DNA of 64,000 nt from Thermohalobaculum sp039816045 (GTDB lineage: Bacteria > Pseudomonadota > Alphaproteobacteria > Rhodobacterales > Rhodobacteraceae), in assembly GCA_039816045.1 (NCBI GenBank), contig JBCBYB010000024.1, forward strand, positions 1 to 64,000. Reading direction: 5' to 3'. This document shows, piece after piece, positions 8,468 through 16,392 of the stretch. Both the position numbers and the translations under genes were made by a program. The notes under the pieces are model-generated. The model saw only the letters and a list, made by a program, of their open reading frames with translations, made no database searches and had not been told where the DNA came from. Positions within the stretch are counted from its first letter, which is position 1, and the number at the start of each line of letters is the position of its first letter.

Positions 8468-9451
8468 TCAGAGCCCGGCTTCCGCCATCAGCGCCCGCAG
8501 ATCCGCCTCAGGTCGCGCACCGATATGGGAGATGATCTCCGCCGCCGCGACACAGCCCATCCGCGCACAGTCCGCCGGCCCGCGCCCAGCAACCTGCCCC
8601 GCCAGGAACCCTGCGGCGAAGAGATCTCCCGCCCCCGTCGTGTCGATGACCGACTGCGCGACCGTCGGCACAGCGAACCGCTCCTCACCGCGCACCACCA
8701 CGGCACCGTCCTCGGACAACGTCACCGCCGCCATCTCCACATCGCCGGCCACCCGCGCCATCGCGGTGTCAAGATCGTCGGTCTCGTAGAGCGCCAACAG
8801 CTCGCCGCGGTTGGCAAACAGCAGATCCACATGGTCCCGCACCAGCCGGCTCATATCCTCGCGGTGGCGCTCCACACAGAACCCATCGGACACCGTGAAC
8901 GAGATCCGCCCGCCGCCCGCCCGACAACTCTCGATCGCACGCGCATAGGCCGCCTTGGCCGCATCGGTGTCGAAGAGATAGCCCTCGAGATAGAGCCAGT
9001 CCGCCGCCGCGGTCATCTCCGTGTCGATATCCTCCGGCTCGAGCGTCACGGAGATCCCGAGAAAGGTGTTCATCGAGCGCTCGCCATCCGGTGTGATCAG
9101 CACCAGGCACCGCCCGGTCTCCTCAGGCCCCACCATCGGCCCACCGAAACGGGCCCCAAGCGCCCGCATGTCATGGGTGAAGATCTGGCCGAGCTGATCC
9201 TCGGCCACCTTGCCGATATAGCCGGTCGAGACCCCGAGCTGAGCAAGCGCCGCGGCGGTGTTGGCGCCCGAGCCGCCAGAGAGCTCCCGCGCCGGGGGCA
9301 TCGCGGCGTAGAGACCGCCCGCCCGCTCCTGATCGATCAGGGTCATGGAGCCCTTGGTCACGGCTTCCGCCGCCAGAAACCCATCGTCCACCTGCGCCAG
9401 CACATCCACCAGCGCATTGCCGATGCCCACAACCCCGAACCGATCCGCCAT
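8468..9451 (-). CDS. adenosine kinase (PfkB family sugar kinase)
   Basis: A 327-aa PfkB/ribokinase-family kinase. N-terminal VVGIGNALVDVLAQVD, the substrate-side GGSGANTAAALAQLG at about residues 53-67, and the C-terminal anion-hole and catalytic motif DTTGAGDLFAAGFL are all present. This arrangement matches bacterial adenosine kinases, which phosphorylate adenosine to AMP in purine salvage. Ribokinase-like specificity for another nucleoside cannot be excluded. The ATG at 9451 (MADRFGVVGIG) has a GGGGAC ribosome site; ten more codons are open upstream but add nothing conserved. Monocistronic by spacing. Confidence 0.88.
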   Translation of the reverse strand: MADRFGVVGIGNALVDVLAQVDDGFLAAEAVTKGSMTLIDQERAGGLYAAMPPARELSGGSGANTAAALAQLGVSTGYIGKVAEDQLGQIFTHDMRALGARFGGPMVGPEETGRCLVLITPDGERSMNTFLGISVTLEPEDIDTEMTAAADWLYLEGYLFDTDAAKAAYARAIESCRAGGGRISFTVSDGFCVERHREDMSRLVRDHVDLLFANRGELLALYETDDLDTAMARVAGDVEMAAVTLSEDGAVVVRGEERFAVPTVAQSVIDTTGAGDLFAAGFLAGQVAGRGPADCARMGCVAAAEIISHIGARPEADLRALMAEAGL

Positions 9452-9522
9452 GCCTGTCCCCTTATCGCTCAAGGCAGGCATAGGCGCGAAAGCTTACGCA
9501 CCTGTCAATGCCGCTCGTGGGC

Positions 9523-10560
9523 TCAGTCGCGCCGCAATTGTTCCTGGACCTCGGCGATCTCTTCGACCACGACACGCGGGTCCTTCTTGACGGCATCGCG
9601 CTCCTTCACGAACCGGTCATGCGGTGCTTTGGCCTCCTTCACCGCTTTCTCGGCCGCTTCTGGATTATGGAAGTTCACTTTATCGAAGCGCGCCTTGATC
9701 TTGGCATAGGCATCCCCGGCATCGGCCATCGCCGTCAGCCGATTGCTGAGCTGACCGGCGCTGCGCATCAGCGATGTGCGGGCTTCCTGAGCCGTCTCGC
9801 CCCGGTCTTTGGCCAGCGTCTTCATCAGGCCGAGCGCTTTGGTCTCCGTGTCTTTGGCCAATTTCTGCACCTCGCGAGAGGTCTTCAGCAGATCCTTCGG
9901 ATAGGGCCATTTGGTCCCGATGCCCATATCCTCGCCCGTGAGCTTCGAGCGGATCTTATCGCTCTCTTCAAACTGATAGAGGAGCTGCTCGCCGGCCTTC
10001 TCAAAGGCCTTCCAGGTCTTGTCGCAGGCTTGGCTTTGCGGTTTCGCCGCCTTCACAATCTCGGCAGCCTTCTTGGGGTCGTTCTTTGCTGCCTTCCTGA
10101 ACTCGCCATAACTTTTCGAAAGCGCCACCATTGCTGTATAGTATACTTTAAAAGTTGACGCGAGCGCGCCAGTAACCTGCAAGATCTTCTTGCGCACAGC
10201 CTCAGCATCCTTATGGTTCAAATTGCTGAGTTCCGCCATGGCATCAAGTGAGGTTTTTTCATTCACCTCGAAAAGCTCTACGGCTTCTTTCAGATCCTTC
10301 GGAGTGACCTCGTCATAGGGCCACTCGGGCGGCTTCTTTGCCTTGCTGCCGCCACCTCCGTCGAGTTCGGCGAGCGTTTTTGGCCCGACAGCGCCATCGA
10401 TGCCGATCTTTCTGGCCTTCTGAAAGGCCCGGACCGCTTCGTAGGTCGCCTTGCCGAAGACCCCGTCTGGATTGAGCTTGGGTTTGGCGCCAGCTTTGTT
10501 CAGTTTTTGCTGGACCGACTTCACTTGGGACCCTTTCGAGCCCCATTTCAGATTCGCCAT
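9523..10560 (-). CDS. peptidoglycan-binding-domain protein with long helical C-terminus
   Basis: A 345-aa protein. Residues 3-70 are a PG_binding_1 repeat (KWGSKGSQVKSVQQKL, GVFGKATYEAVRAFQK, DGAVGPKTLAEL). A Gly/Lys linker follows, then about 270 residues of Lys/Glu/Ala-rich predicted helix with no recognised domain. There is no signal peptide, although the binding domain normally acts in the periplasm. The ATG at 10560 begins at the domain edge; its ribosome site is weak, and the frame is open 38 codons further upstream. AT-richer codons and many lysines set it apart from its neighbours and suggest acquisition from elsewhere. The partner genes are unrelated. Function unknown. Confidence 0.72.
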   Translation of the reverse strand: MANLKWGSKGSQVKSVQQKLNKAGAKPKLNPDGVFGKATYEAVRAFQKARKIGIDGAVGPKTLAELDGGGGSKAKKPPEWPYDEVTPKDLKEAVELFEVNEKTSLDAMAELSNLNHKDAEAVRKKILQVTGALASTFKVYYTAMVALSKSYGEFRKAAKNDPKKAAEIVKAAKPQSQACDKTWKAFEKAGEQLLYQFEESDKIRSKLTGEDMGIGTKWPYPKDLLKTSREVQKLAKDTETKALGLMKTLAKDRGETAQEARTSLMRSAGQLSNRLTAMADAGDAYAKIKARFDKVNFHNPEAAEKAVKEAKAPHDRFVKERDAVKKDPRVVVEEIAEVQEQLRRD

Positions 10561-10678
10561 CTCGAAACGTCTTGATTCAATACGTTTCGGATTTCTACGA
10601 ACCCCTCCTCTGCCCGTCCAGAACATTTCTGCCGCATCTCGGACAGGGACGAAGGCGCGAAAGCTCGAAACCAAGAGC

Positions 10679-10820
10679 GTGGCCGTTCAATCCTCTCTGA
10701 CCCGCATCGGCCCCGCCTTCGCCAAGCTCAAGCAAGCGGTCGCCCAGGCGGTCATGACCGCGAACGCGCTGATCGCCAGTGCGGAGACGTCCATAGGTCA
10801 GCTCGAAGCCAGAAGAGCGG
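10679..10820 (+). other. coding-like orphan stretch, possible gene remnant
   Basis: The 281-bp gap between nth and the peptidoglycan-binding gene holds a plus-strand frame whose middle has strongly G/C-ending codons. It reads as an amphipathic helix (RIGPAFAKLKQAVAQAVMTA). A GTG at 10679 lacks a good ribosome site, and the frame runs into the nth 3' end before stopping at 10882. It could be a small gene, a decayed fragment, or chance. The upstream part of the gap (10561-10678) is unremarkable. Confidence 0.22.
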
Positions 10821-10852
10821 CCCCGTCAGGCCGTCTCCCCGTCAGGCCGTCT
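10821..10852. repeat. 16-bp perfect tandem duplication at the nth 3' end
   Basis: CCCCGTCAGGCCGTCT occurs twice, head to tail, at 10821-10836 and 10837-10852. The second copy contains the real nth stop codon (TCA on the plus strand, 10842-10844). The first lies just beyond it and repeats the stop. This is a small local duplication with no effect on the protein. Confidence 0.85.
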
Positions 10853-11483
10853 TGTCCGGCCAGCGGCAAAGGTCCGAAATGACGCAAGCCTCACAATCGG
10901 GCTTGCGTGCCTTGCAGGTATAGCGCCCGTGCAAGATCAGCCAGTGATGCGCATGGAGCGCATAATCCGCCGGCACCTGGTCCTCTATCGCGCGCTCCAC
11001 CGCCACCACGTCCTTGCCGGGCGCGAAGCCGATGCGGTTGCAGACCCGGAAGATATGGGTGTCCACCGCTTGTGCGGGGTGCTTCCACCACATGTTCAGC
11101 ACCACATTCGCGGTCTTGCGCCCAACCCCGGGCAGGGCAGCCAGCGCTGCGCGTGAGCACGGGACCGCGCCGCCATGCTCCTCCACCAGGATGCGGGAGA
11201 GCTTCATGACGTTCTTGGCCTTGTTGCGGTAGAGCCCGATGGTGCGGATATGCTCGATGAGCGCCTCTTCGCCGAGGGCCAGCATCTCGGCCGGGGTCGA
11301 GACCTTGGCAAAGAGATCGCGCGTCGCCCGGTTCACGCCCTTGTCGGTCGCCTGGGCCGACAGCGCGACAGCCACCAGGAGCGTATAGGCGTTGGTGTGC
11401 TCGAGCTCGCCCTCGGGCTCGGCGCGCTGGAGGGCGAAACGACGGAACATCTCGCGGGTGTCGGCGTAAGAGAGAGTGCTCAT
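10842..11483 (-). CDS. nth: endonuclease III
   Basis: A 213-aa bifunctional DNA glycosylase/AP lyase that removes oxidised pyrimidines in base-excision repair. The helix-hairpin-helix LPGVGRKTANVVLN carries the catalytic lysine, and VDTHIFRVCNRIG provides the catalytic aspartate. Four cluster cysteines end the protein (CKARKPDCEACVISDLC), matching the 4Fe-4S loop. The ATG at 11483 (MSTLSYADTREMF) gives the normal family length; the frame open upstream of it is not conserved. It is divergent from the Ada-type gene, which makes this a small DNA-repair pair sharing a 111-bp promoter region. Confidence 0.95.
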   Translation of the reverse strand: MSTLSYADTREMFRRFALQRAEPEGELEHTNAYTLLVAVALSAQATDKGVNRATRDLFAKVSTPAEMLALGEEALIEHIRTIGLYRNKAKNVMKLSRILVEEHGGAVPCSRAALAALPGVGRKTANVVLNMWWKHPAQAVDTHIFRVCNRIGFAPGKDVVAVERAIEDQVPADYALHAHHWLILHGRYTCKARKPDCEACVISDLCRWPDKTA

Positions 11484-11594
11484 GGGCGCGAGCTTGCACA
11501 GCCGGACGGGGTTGGCAAGCGGCTGCGCAAGAAGTGGGTGGGGACAGGCCGGGGCACGGAGTATGGTCGGCTCGCAAGACAGAGGAGACCCCCG

Positions 11595-12464
11595 ATGACC
11601 ATGATGCCCGGCGCACGCGACGAGGAGACCGACCGTTTCACCTATGAGCTGATGGCAGCGGCGCTTGCCTATCTCGAAGAGCATCGCGCCCGCCAGCCGG
11701 GCCTCGAGGAGGTGGCAGCCGCGATCGGCCTCTCGCCCGCGCATTTCCAGCGGGTCTTCAGCCGATGGGTCGGGGTAAGCCCGAAGCGCTATCTCCAGTA
11801 TCTCACGCTGGACCACGCCCGGCAGCTTTTGGCGGAGCGGTTCACCGTGCTCGATGCGGCGCTGGAGACGGGGCTCTCAGGGCCCTCGCGGCTGCACGAT
11901 CTGTTCCTGCGGTGGGAGGCGATGACGCCCGGCGACTATGCTCGGCGCGGTGCTGGCCTGCGGGTTGCGCGGGGCTGGTTCGAGACCCCCTTCGGCGAGG
12001 CGCTGGCCATGGGCACGGATAAGGGCCTCTGCGGGCTGGCCTTTGCCGCGGAGATGGGGCGCGAGGCGGCGGAGGCCGATCTCGCCAGCCGATGGCCCGA
12101 CGCGCGGATCGAGGACGATCCGGACCTGCTGCGTCCTTGGGTCGAGGCGGCCTTCGGGCAGCGCAGGGGCGGGGAGATCCGGCTCGCGCCCATGGGCGGG
12201 CCGTTCCAGATCAAGGTCTGGGAAGCGCTGATGGCGATCCCGTCCGGTCAGGTCACCACCTATTCCGAGATCGCCAAGGCCATCGGCAGCCCGCGAGCCG
12301 TGCGCGCCGTCGGAACGGCGGTGGGGCGCAACCCGATCTCCTTCCTCATCCCCTGCCACCGGGCCATGCGCCGGGACGGCGGCCTCGGCGGCTATCACTG
12401 GGGCCTGCCGGTCAAACGCGCCATGCTCGCCTGGGAGGCTGCGCGCCACGACGCCGCTGCGTAA
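11595..12464 (+). CDS. Ada-type regulator/O6-alkylguanine-DNA alkyltransferase lacking the AdaA domain
   Basis: A 289-aa fusion. Residues 15-115 form an AraC-type double helix-turn-helix (LEEVAAAIGLSPAHFQRVFSR). Residues 125-285 are a methylated-DNA-protein cysteine methyltransferase with MAIPSGQVTTYSEIAKAIG and the suicide-cysteine motif IPCHR (Cys254). The E. coli Ada N-terminal domain that senses methylphosphotriesters is absent. It repairs O6-alkylguanine and may still bind DNA as a regulator. A GAGGAG ribosome site precedes the ATG by 8 bases. The gene diverges from nth and ends right beside a long palindrome that faces the converging DUF4214 gene. Confidence 0.92.
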   Translation: MTMMPGARDEETDRFTYELMAAALAYLEEHRARQPGLEEVAAAIGLSPAHFQRVFSRWVGVSPKRYLQYLTLDHARQLLAERFTVLDAALETGLSGPSRLHDLFLRWEAMTPGDYARRGAGLRVARGWFETPFGEALAMGTDKGLCGLAFAAEMGREAAEADLASRWPDARIEDDPDLLRPWVEAAFGQRRGGEIRLAPMGGPFQIKVWEALMAIPSGQVTTYSEIAKAIGSPRAVRAVGTAVGRNPISFLIPCHRAMRRDGGLGGYHWGLPVKRAMLAWEAARHDAAA

Positions 12465-12558
12465 GCCGGGCTGCGCTCCCCGGGGCGAAGGGGAGCGCAC
12501 CCTCTCATCCAGCACGACGGTGCAAGGGTGGGCGGGGCCCCGGGGAGCGCAGCCCGGC
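12465..12558. repeat. long palindromic element, copy B (perfect 22-bp arms)
   Basis: Perfect 22-bp inverted arms lie at 12465-12486 and 12537-12558. The left arm begins immediately after the Ada-type stop codon. The right arm ends 7 bp before the stop of the converging DUF4214 gene. The 50-bp loop starts GAAGGGGAGCGCACC and ends GGTGCAAGGGTGGGCGGGG, resembling the loop of copy A at 8375-8458. The position between converging genes fits a bidirectional terminator or a mobile palindromic repeat. T-tracts are missing. Confidence 0.8.
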
Positions 12559-12565
12559 GTGCGGT

Positions 12566-13735
12566 TCAGCCGAAGACCCAGTCGCCCTCACTGACCTCGG
12601 TGAGGGTCGCGGTGTCGGGCGAGCCGATCATGTTCTCCGCGCTCTCGGCAAAGGCGATCAGCATGTCCTCACGGGTCACCTCCGGGCGCGCGAGCTGCCC
12701 GGTCCAGAAATCGATCCCGCCCTGTTCGCCCTCGCGGTTCAACACGTTGCGATAGAGTTCTTCGACCAGCTCCGTATCGGTCAGATCGTCGATCGCGCCG
12801 AACGCCTCGGTGAACTCGTCAGAGCGCAGGAACGCCCCCGCAATCTCGCGGAAGCTGGCGCCATCCTCGCGGACATCGATCCAGAAGTTTAGCCCCGGCA
12901 GGTCGATGTTGCCGTCTCGGTTCAGCCCGGCCTCGTAGAGATAGGCGACGAGCTGCGCTTCCGCTGTGGTCGCGCCCTCGCCCGTCTCCTCGCCCACCTG
13001 GACAAAGATCCGCTGCACATCTGTCGCGCCGTTCTCGTCCTGGATCCGCACATCGAAGGTGTCGGTGCCGGTGAAGCCCTGCGCCGAGCGGAAGAGGAGC
13101 TGCCCATCCACCACAAAGGCGACCCCCGCCGCCGGCTGCTCCACAATCTCCACCACGCTGAGCGCATCGCCGTCCGCATCGAAGTCGTTGCCGAGCGGGT
13201 CGAGCAGCGTCGCCTCGAAGCTGCCCGTGATCAGCCCGTCGTCCACCGCCACGGGGAAGGTGTTGCCGCCCTCGTCCGTGTCGCCCGACTGCGAGGTCAC
13301 CGCGAGCTGATAGGGCGCCGTCGTGCTCTGGTCGAGGAAGGTCACGCTCACATAATAGGTGCCGCTCTCATCAGGGCGGAACTGATAGACCGTGTCGAAG
13401 AACTGCGTGACGCCGGTGTCCGGGTCGGTCTCTTGCTCGGCCACGCCGAAATCGCCGAGATCGGTCGAGAGCAGCAGATAGCCCTCGTCATCGAAGATCG
13501 AGACCGCCAGCGGCTCCGTCGCGCCGAGCGCAAGCACGCTGTAGATGGTGTCGCGGTCGAGCTCGAGCTCAACGAAGTCGATGACATCCGTGCCGGCCGT
13601 GAGATTGCCGCTGGGGGCGGGGTTGTCGCTGTCCGGATCGTCGATGATCACCGGGCGCGAGGGGCCGTCATCCTCCGCGATCAGGGTGCGGAATTGCTCG
13701 GCATCGGCGTCGGACCAGCCGGGATTGCGGGGCAT
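12566..13735 (-). CDS. DUF4214 protein with pre-peptidase-like and cadherin-like domains
   Basis: A 389-aa acidic protein and the longest of three adjacent paralogs. Residues about 40-145 resemble a bacterial pre-peptidase C-terminal beta-sandwich (TYYVSVTFLDQS). Residues 165-255 are an Ig/cadherin-like repeat with the VAVDDG...NDFDADGD signature. Residues about 265-380 are the DUF4214 domain (VAYLYEAGLNRDGNIDLPGL, LVEELYRNVLNREGEQGGID). It has no signal peptide, as is usual for type I (RTX-like) secreted proteins, but no RTX nonapeptides are seen. An AAGGAG site precedes the ATG. It lies 25 bp after the second paralog, so they are co-transcribed. Confidence 0.82.
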   Translation of the reverse strand: MPRNPGWSDADAEQFRTLIAEDDGPSRPVIIDDPDSDNPAPSGNLTAGTDVIDFVELELDRDTIYSVLALGATEPLAVSIFDDEGYLLLSTDLGDFGVAEQETDPDTGVTQFFDTVYQFRPDESGTYYVSVTFLDQSTTAPYQLAVTSQSGDTDEGGNTFPVAVDDGLITGSFEATLLDPLGNDFDADGDALSVVEIVEQPAAGVAFVVDGQLLFRSAQGFTGTDTFDVRIQDENGATDVQRIFVQVGEETGEGATTAEAQLVAYLYEAGLNRDGNIDLPGLNFWIDVREDGASFREIAGAFLRSDEFTEAFGAIDDLTDTELVEELYRNVLNREGEQGGIDFWTGQLARPEVTREDMLIAFAESAENMIGSPDTATLTEVSEGDWVFG

Positions 13736-13760
13736 GGACAGTCTCCTTGGGCAGACGGCG

Positions 13761-14657
13761 TCAGACGAAATCCCAGGCGCCGGGGGCAAACTCGATCAGA
13801 TCCTCGACCCCGGGCGAGCCCGCGAGGTTCTCGGCGCTGGCGGCAAAGGCGGTGAGCAGATCGGTGCGGTCGAAGTCGGCGCGTCCGAGCTGGTCGGTCC
13901 AGAAATCGACGCCCCCCTGCTCGCCGTCGCGGTCGAGCACGTTGAGGTAGAACTGTTCGACCAGCGCGCGATCGGTGAGGGTCTCGGGCGCGCCGAAGGC
14001 CGCGGCGAATTCCGGCGAGTCGAGAAAGGCGGCGGAGAGATCGCGCACCGACAGACCCTGTTCGCGCGCATCGATCCAGAAATTCAGCCCAGCCGTGTCG
14101 ATATTGCCGTCGCGGTCAAGCCCCGCCTCGTAGAGATAGGCGACCTGGCGGGCCTCGGTCTCCGACAGCCCTTGGCCCACGACGCCCTCGCTGATCAGGA
14201 ATTGCGTGGTGTCGCCGTTCTGCCGCCCGTCGAAGAGGTCGGGGACAAAGGCCTCCGTGGCGAAGGTGCTGTCGAAATCATCCTCAAGGCTCAGCGGGCC
14301 GTCCGGAAGCTCCGGCCCCGTGAAGGTCTCGAGCAACAGCGTGGCCACGCCAGAGCGCACCTCGAAACCGTCACCGGAGGCGGTGAAGGCCAGCGAATCG
14401 ACCACCAGAAGCCCGCGCCCCTCGAAATCGAGATTGTTGCCGAGCCGGATCTCATAGTCCGAGACATCGAGCGCCTGTCCCCCGATCTCGAACAGCGCCT
14501 CCGGATCGGTGAAGGTGAACACCCGCTCGCCCGAGGCCTGATCGAACGTCCCCGCCACATCCGCATCGAACGTGGCCCGGCCGAAAAAGGGCACCGGCGC
14601 ATCGAGGGTGTCCTCGCCATAGGTGCCCGAAAAGCTGATCGTCTGGAGATCCGTCAT
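13761..14657 (-). CDS. DUF4214 domain protein, second paralog
   Basis: A 298-aa acidic protein. The N-terminal 150 residues form a predicted beta-rich domain of unknown family (TISFSGTYGEDTLDAPVPF...). The C-terminal part is DUF4214: QVAYLYEAGLDRDGNIDTAG, LNFWIDAREQG, LVEQFYLNVLDRDGEQGGVD and the ending GAWDFV, shared with both neighbours. A near-perfect AAAGGAGGGG site precedes the ATG at 14657. There is no signal peptide. The Asp/Asn-rich DRDGNID loop could bind calcium, but that is inference. The three paralogs share only the last 120 residues, so the N-terminal parts were exchanged or added separately. Confidence 0.82.
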   Translation of the reverse strand: MTDLQTISFSGTYGEDTLDAPVPFFGRATFDADVAGTFDQASGERVFTFTDPEALFEIGGQALDVSDYEIRLGNNLDFEGRGLLVVDSLAFTASGDGFEVRSGVATLLLETFTGPELPDGPLSLEDDFDSTFATEAFVPDLFDGRQNGDTTQFLISEGVVGQGLSETEARQVAYLYEAGLDRDGNIDTAGLNFWIDAREQGLSVRDLSAAFLDSPEFAAAFGAPETLTDRALVEQFYLNVLDRDGEQGGVDFWTDQLGRADFDRTDLLTAFAASAENLAGSPGVEDLIEFAPGAWDFV

Positions 14658-14884
14658 CGCTGCCCCTCCTTTGCCGCCGCCGCGCGCATAGCACGGGCGT
14701 TTGAGGCGCGCCAATCATGGATGCCGGACCGGCGGCAAAGCCCCCGAGCCAGGGCGTCAGGCATCAGGGTGGTGGGGATTTCCATGGCGCTCTCCGAGGG
14801 GGTAGATCCTGCGACCAAGGGAGTATGACATATGCTGTACCCCTCTGTCGCGCCTCCGGTCCGCGTTGCCCTCGGAGTGTTGCA
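14658..14884. other. non-coding gap between the second and third DUF4214 genes
   Basis: This 227-bp stretch upstream of the second paralog presumably carries its promoter. No convincing -35/-10 pair, hairpin terminator or repeat could be picked out. Short frames here lack ribosome sites. Confidence 0.5.
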
Positions 14885-15691
14885 TCAGAGGGTCAGAAAC
14901 TCCCACGCGCCGGGGGAGGTCTCGGCCAGATCCTCCACAAAGGGCGAGCCGGCGACGTTCTCCGGGCTGCCCGCAAAGGCCAGCAGCAGATCCGCGCGGG
15001 TGAACTCGGGGCTGGCGACAAGGCCGGTCCAGAAATCGACGCCCGCCGTCTCGCCCTCCCGGTTCAGCACATTGCGATAAAGCTGCTCGACCAGCGCCTG
15101 GTTCGACAGATAGTCGGGGGCGCCGGTGTCGAAGGCCTCACCGAAGGCGGCCGTGAACTCGTTGGACTCGAGGAACGCGCGCGAGAGCTGGCGTTCGCTC
15201 AGCCCCGCTTCGCGCTGATCGATCCAGAAGTTCAACCCGGGCAAGTCGATGTTGCCGTCCCGGTTCAGCCCCGCCTCGTAGAGCAGCGCCACTGTCTGTG
15301 CCTGCGCCTCTGTGAGCCGCTCGACCCGCACGGTGACAGTGGCCGTGTCGAACCCGCCATCGCCGTCCGAGACGGTGTATTCGAGATCGCCTTCGACAAA
15401 GCCGAGCGGGACCGTGATGGTGAAGCTGCCGGTGACAACCTCCTCGCCGTTGATGGTGCTGCGTGAGTAGTCGCTGAAGATGATCGCTGCGAACTCGGCC
15501 TCGAAGGCCGACACCGTGAGCCCATCGCCGTCCGCATCCACGTCGTTCTCCAGCAGCGGGAGCTCCGTTGCCCGGGTTGGCACCACAACAAAGACGTCGT
15601 CGCGCGCCTCCGGAGGGGTGTTGAGGGGCGTCTCCTCGGCCAGGGCCGGATCGTCCTCAGCGGTAAGGTGGGTGAATTCGAAGTGGTCCAT
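14885..15691 (-). CDS. DUF4214 protein with cadherin-like domain, third paralog
   Basis: A 268-aa acidic protein. Residues about 25-120 are an Ig/cadherin-like repeat of the Big_9 type (PPEARDDVFVVV, LLENDVDADGDGLTV, LEYTVSDGDGGFDTATV). Residues about 130-260 are DUF4214, beginning VALLYEAGLNRDGNIDLPG and ending GAWEFLTL. It has the highest similarity to the first paralog in the C-terminal domain and lacks the pre-peptidase-like part. The start at 15691 (MDHFEF) has only a weak GAGGTCGCGG site. It lies 41 bp from engB in the same direction. Like its neighbours it has no signal peptide and is probably exported by a type I route. Confidence 0.82.
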   Translation of the reverse strand: MDHFEFTHLTAEDDPALAEETPLNTPPEARDDVFVVVPTRATELPLLENDVDADGDGLTVSAFEAEFAAIIFSDYSRSTINGEEVVTGSFTITVPLGFVEGDLEYTVSDGDGGFDTATVTVRVERLTEAQAQTVALLYEAGLNRDGNIDLPGLNFWIDQREAGLSERQLSRAFLESNEFTAAFGEAFDTGAPDYLSNQALVEQLYRNVLNREGETAGVDFWTGLVASPEFTRADLLLAFAGSPENVAGSPFVEDLAETSPGAWEFLTL

Positions 15692-15732
15692 AGACCGCGA
15701 CCTCGCTGTGCCAGTTCTAGACAGCACGCGCG

Positions 15733-16392
15733 TTAGTCCATTCCGGAGATCTTTGCAATGGCGGCGCGGAGGCGGTCGAGGCCCTGGCCGGTCTCGGCGG
15801 AGGTGGTGAGGATCTCCGGGTAGGCCGTCGGGTGGCGGGCAAGGTCGGTCTTGACCGCCTCGACGGTGCGGGTGAGCGCCGCGCCCTTCTTATCCGCCTT
15901 GGTCAGCACCGCCTGGAACGACACGGCGGCGGTATCCAGGAGCGCCATGATCTCGTGATCGGCCGATTTCACCCCGTGTCGGCTGTCGATCAGCACGAAG
16001 ACCCGGCGCAGCGACACCCGCCCTGCGAGGTAGGCCCGCAGCAGCGCCTGCCAGGCGGCCACCTTGTCCTTCGGCGCCTTGGCATAGCCATAGCCCGGCA
16101 GGTCGACCATGTAGAGCCGGTCTCCGAGCGCGAAGTAATTCAGCTCCTGCGTGCGGCCGGGGGTGTTGGAGGCGCGCGCGAGGCCCTTGCGCCCCGTCAG
16201 CGCGTTGATCAGCGAGGACTTGCCCACATTGGAGCGCCCGGCGAAGCACACCTCCACCCGGTCGGCCGGCGGCAACCCGTCGAGCGCCACCACCCCTTTG
16301 ACGAAATCGCAGGGGCCCGCAAAGAGGAGCCGCCCGGCTTCAGCCGCCTCGGGCTCCGGCTCCGGGTCAAGCAGGAACGGGACCGCGGTCAC
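15733..16392 (-). CDS. engB: ribosome biogenesis GTP-binding protein EngB (YihA/YsxC)
   Basis: A 219-aa TRAFAC-class GTPase needed for 50S assembly. G1 is GRSNVGKSS (residues 52-60), G2 is the NTPGRTQELNYF region, G3 is DLPGYGYAKAPK, G4 is LTKADK and G5 is TSAETGQG. Length is typical with a short Pro/Glu-rich N-terminal extension (LLDPEPEPEAAEAG). It overlaps the MOSC gene by 4 bp (ATGA) and is translationally coupled to it. The yidC-MOSC-engB order is common in Rhodobacterales. Confidence 0.96.
   Translation of the reverse strand: MTAVPFLLDPEPEPEAAEAGRLLFAGPCDFVKGVVALDGLPPADRVEVCFAGRSNVGKSSLINALTGRKGLARASNTPGRTQELNYFALGDRLYMVDLPGYGYAKAPKDKVAAWQALLRAYLAGRVSLRRVFVLIDSRHGVKSADHEIMALLDTAAVSFQAVLTKADKKGAALTRTVEAVKTDLARHPTAYPEILTTSAETGQGLDRLRAAIAKISGMD

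Noticed and set aside
7688..9709. A 673-codon plus-strand frame
   Set aside because: Antisense to the LolD-like ATPase and adenosine kinase; low-complexity Arg/His composition.
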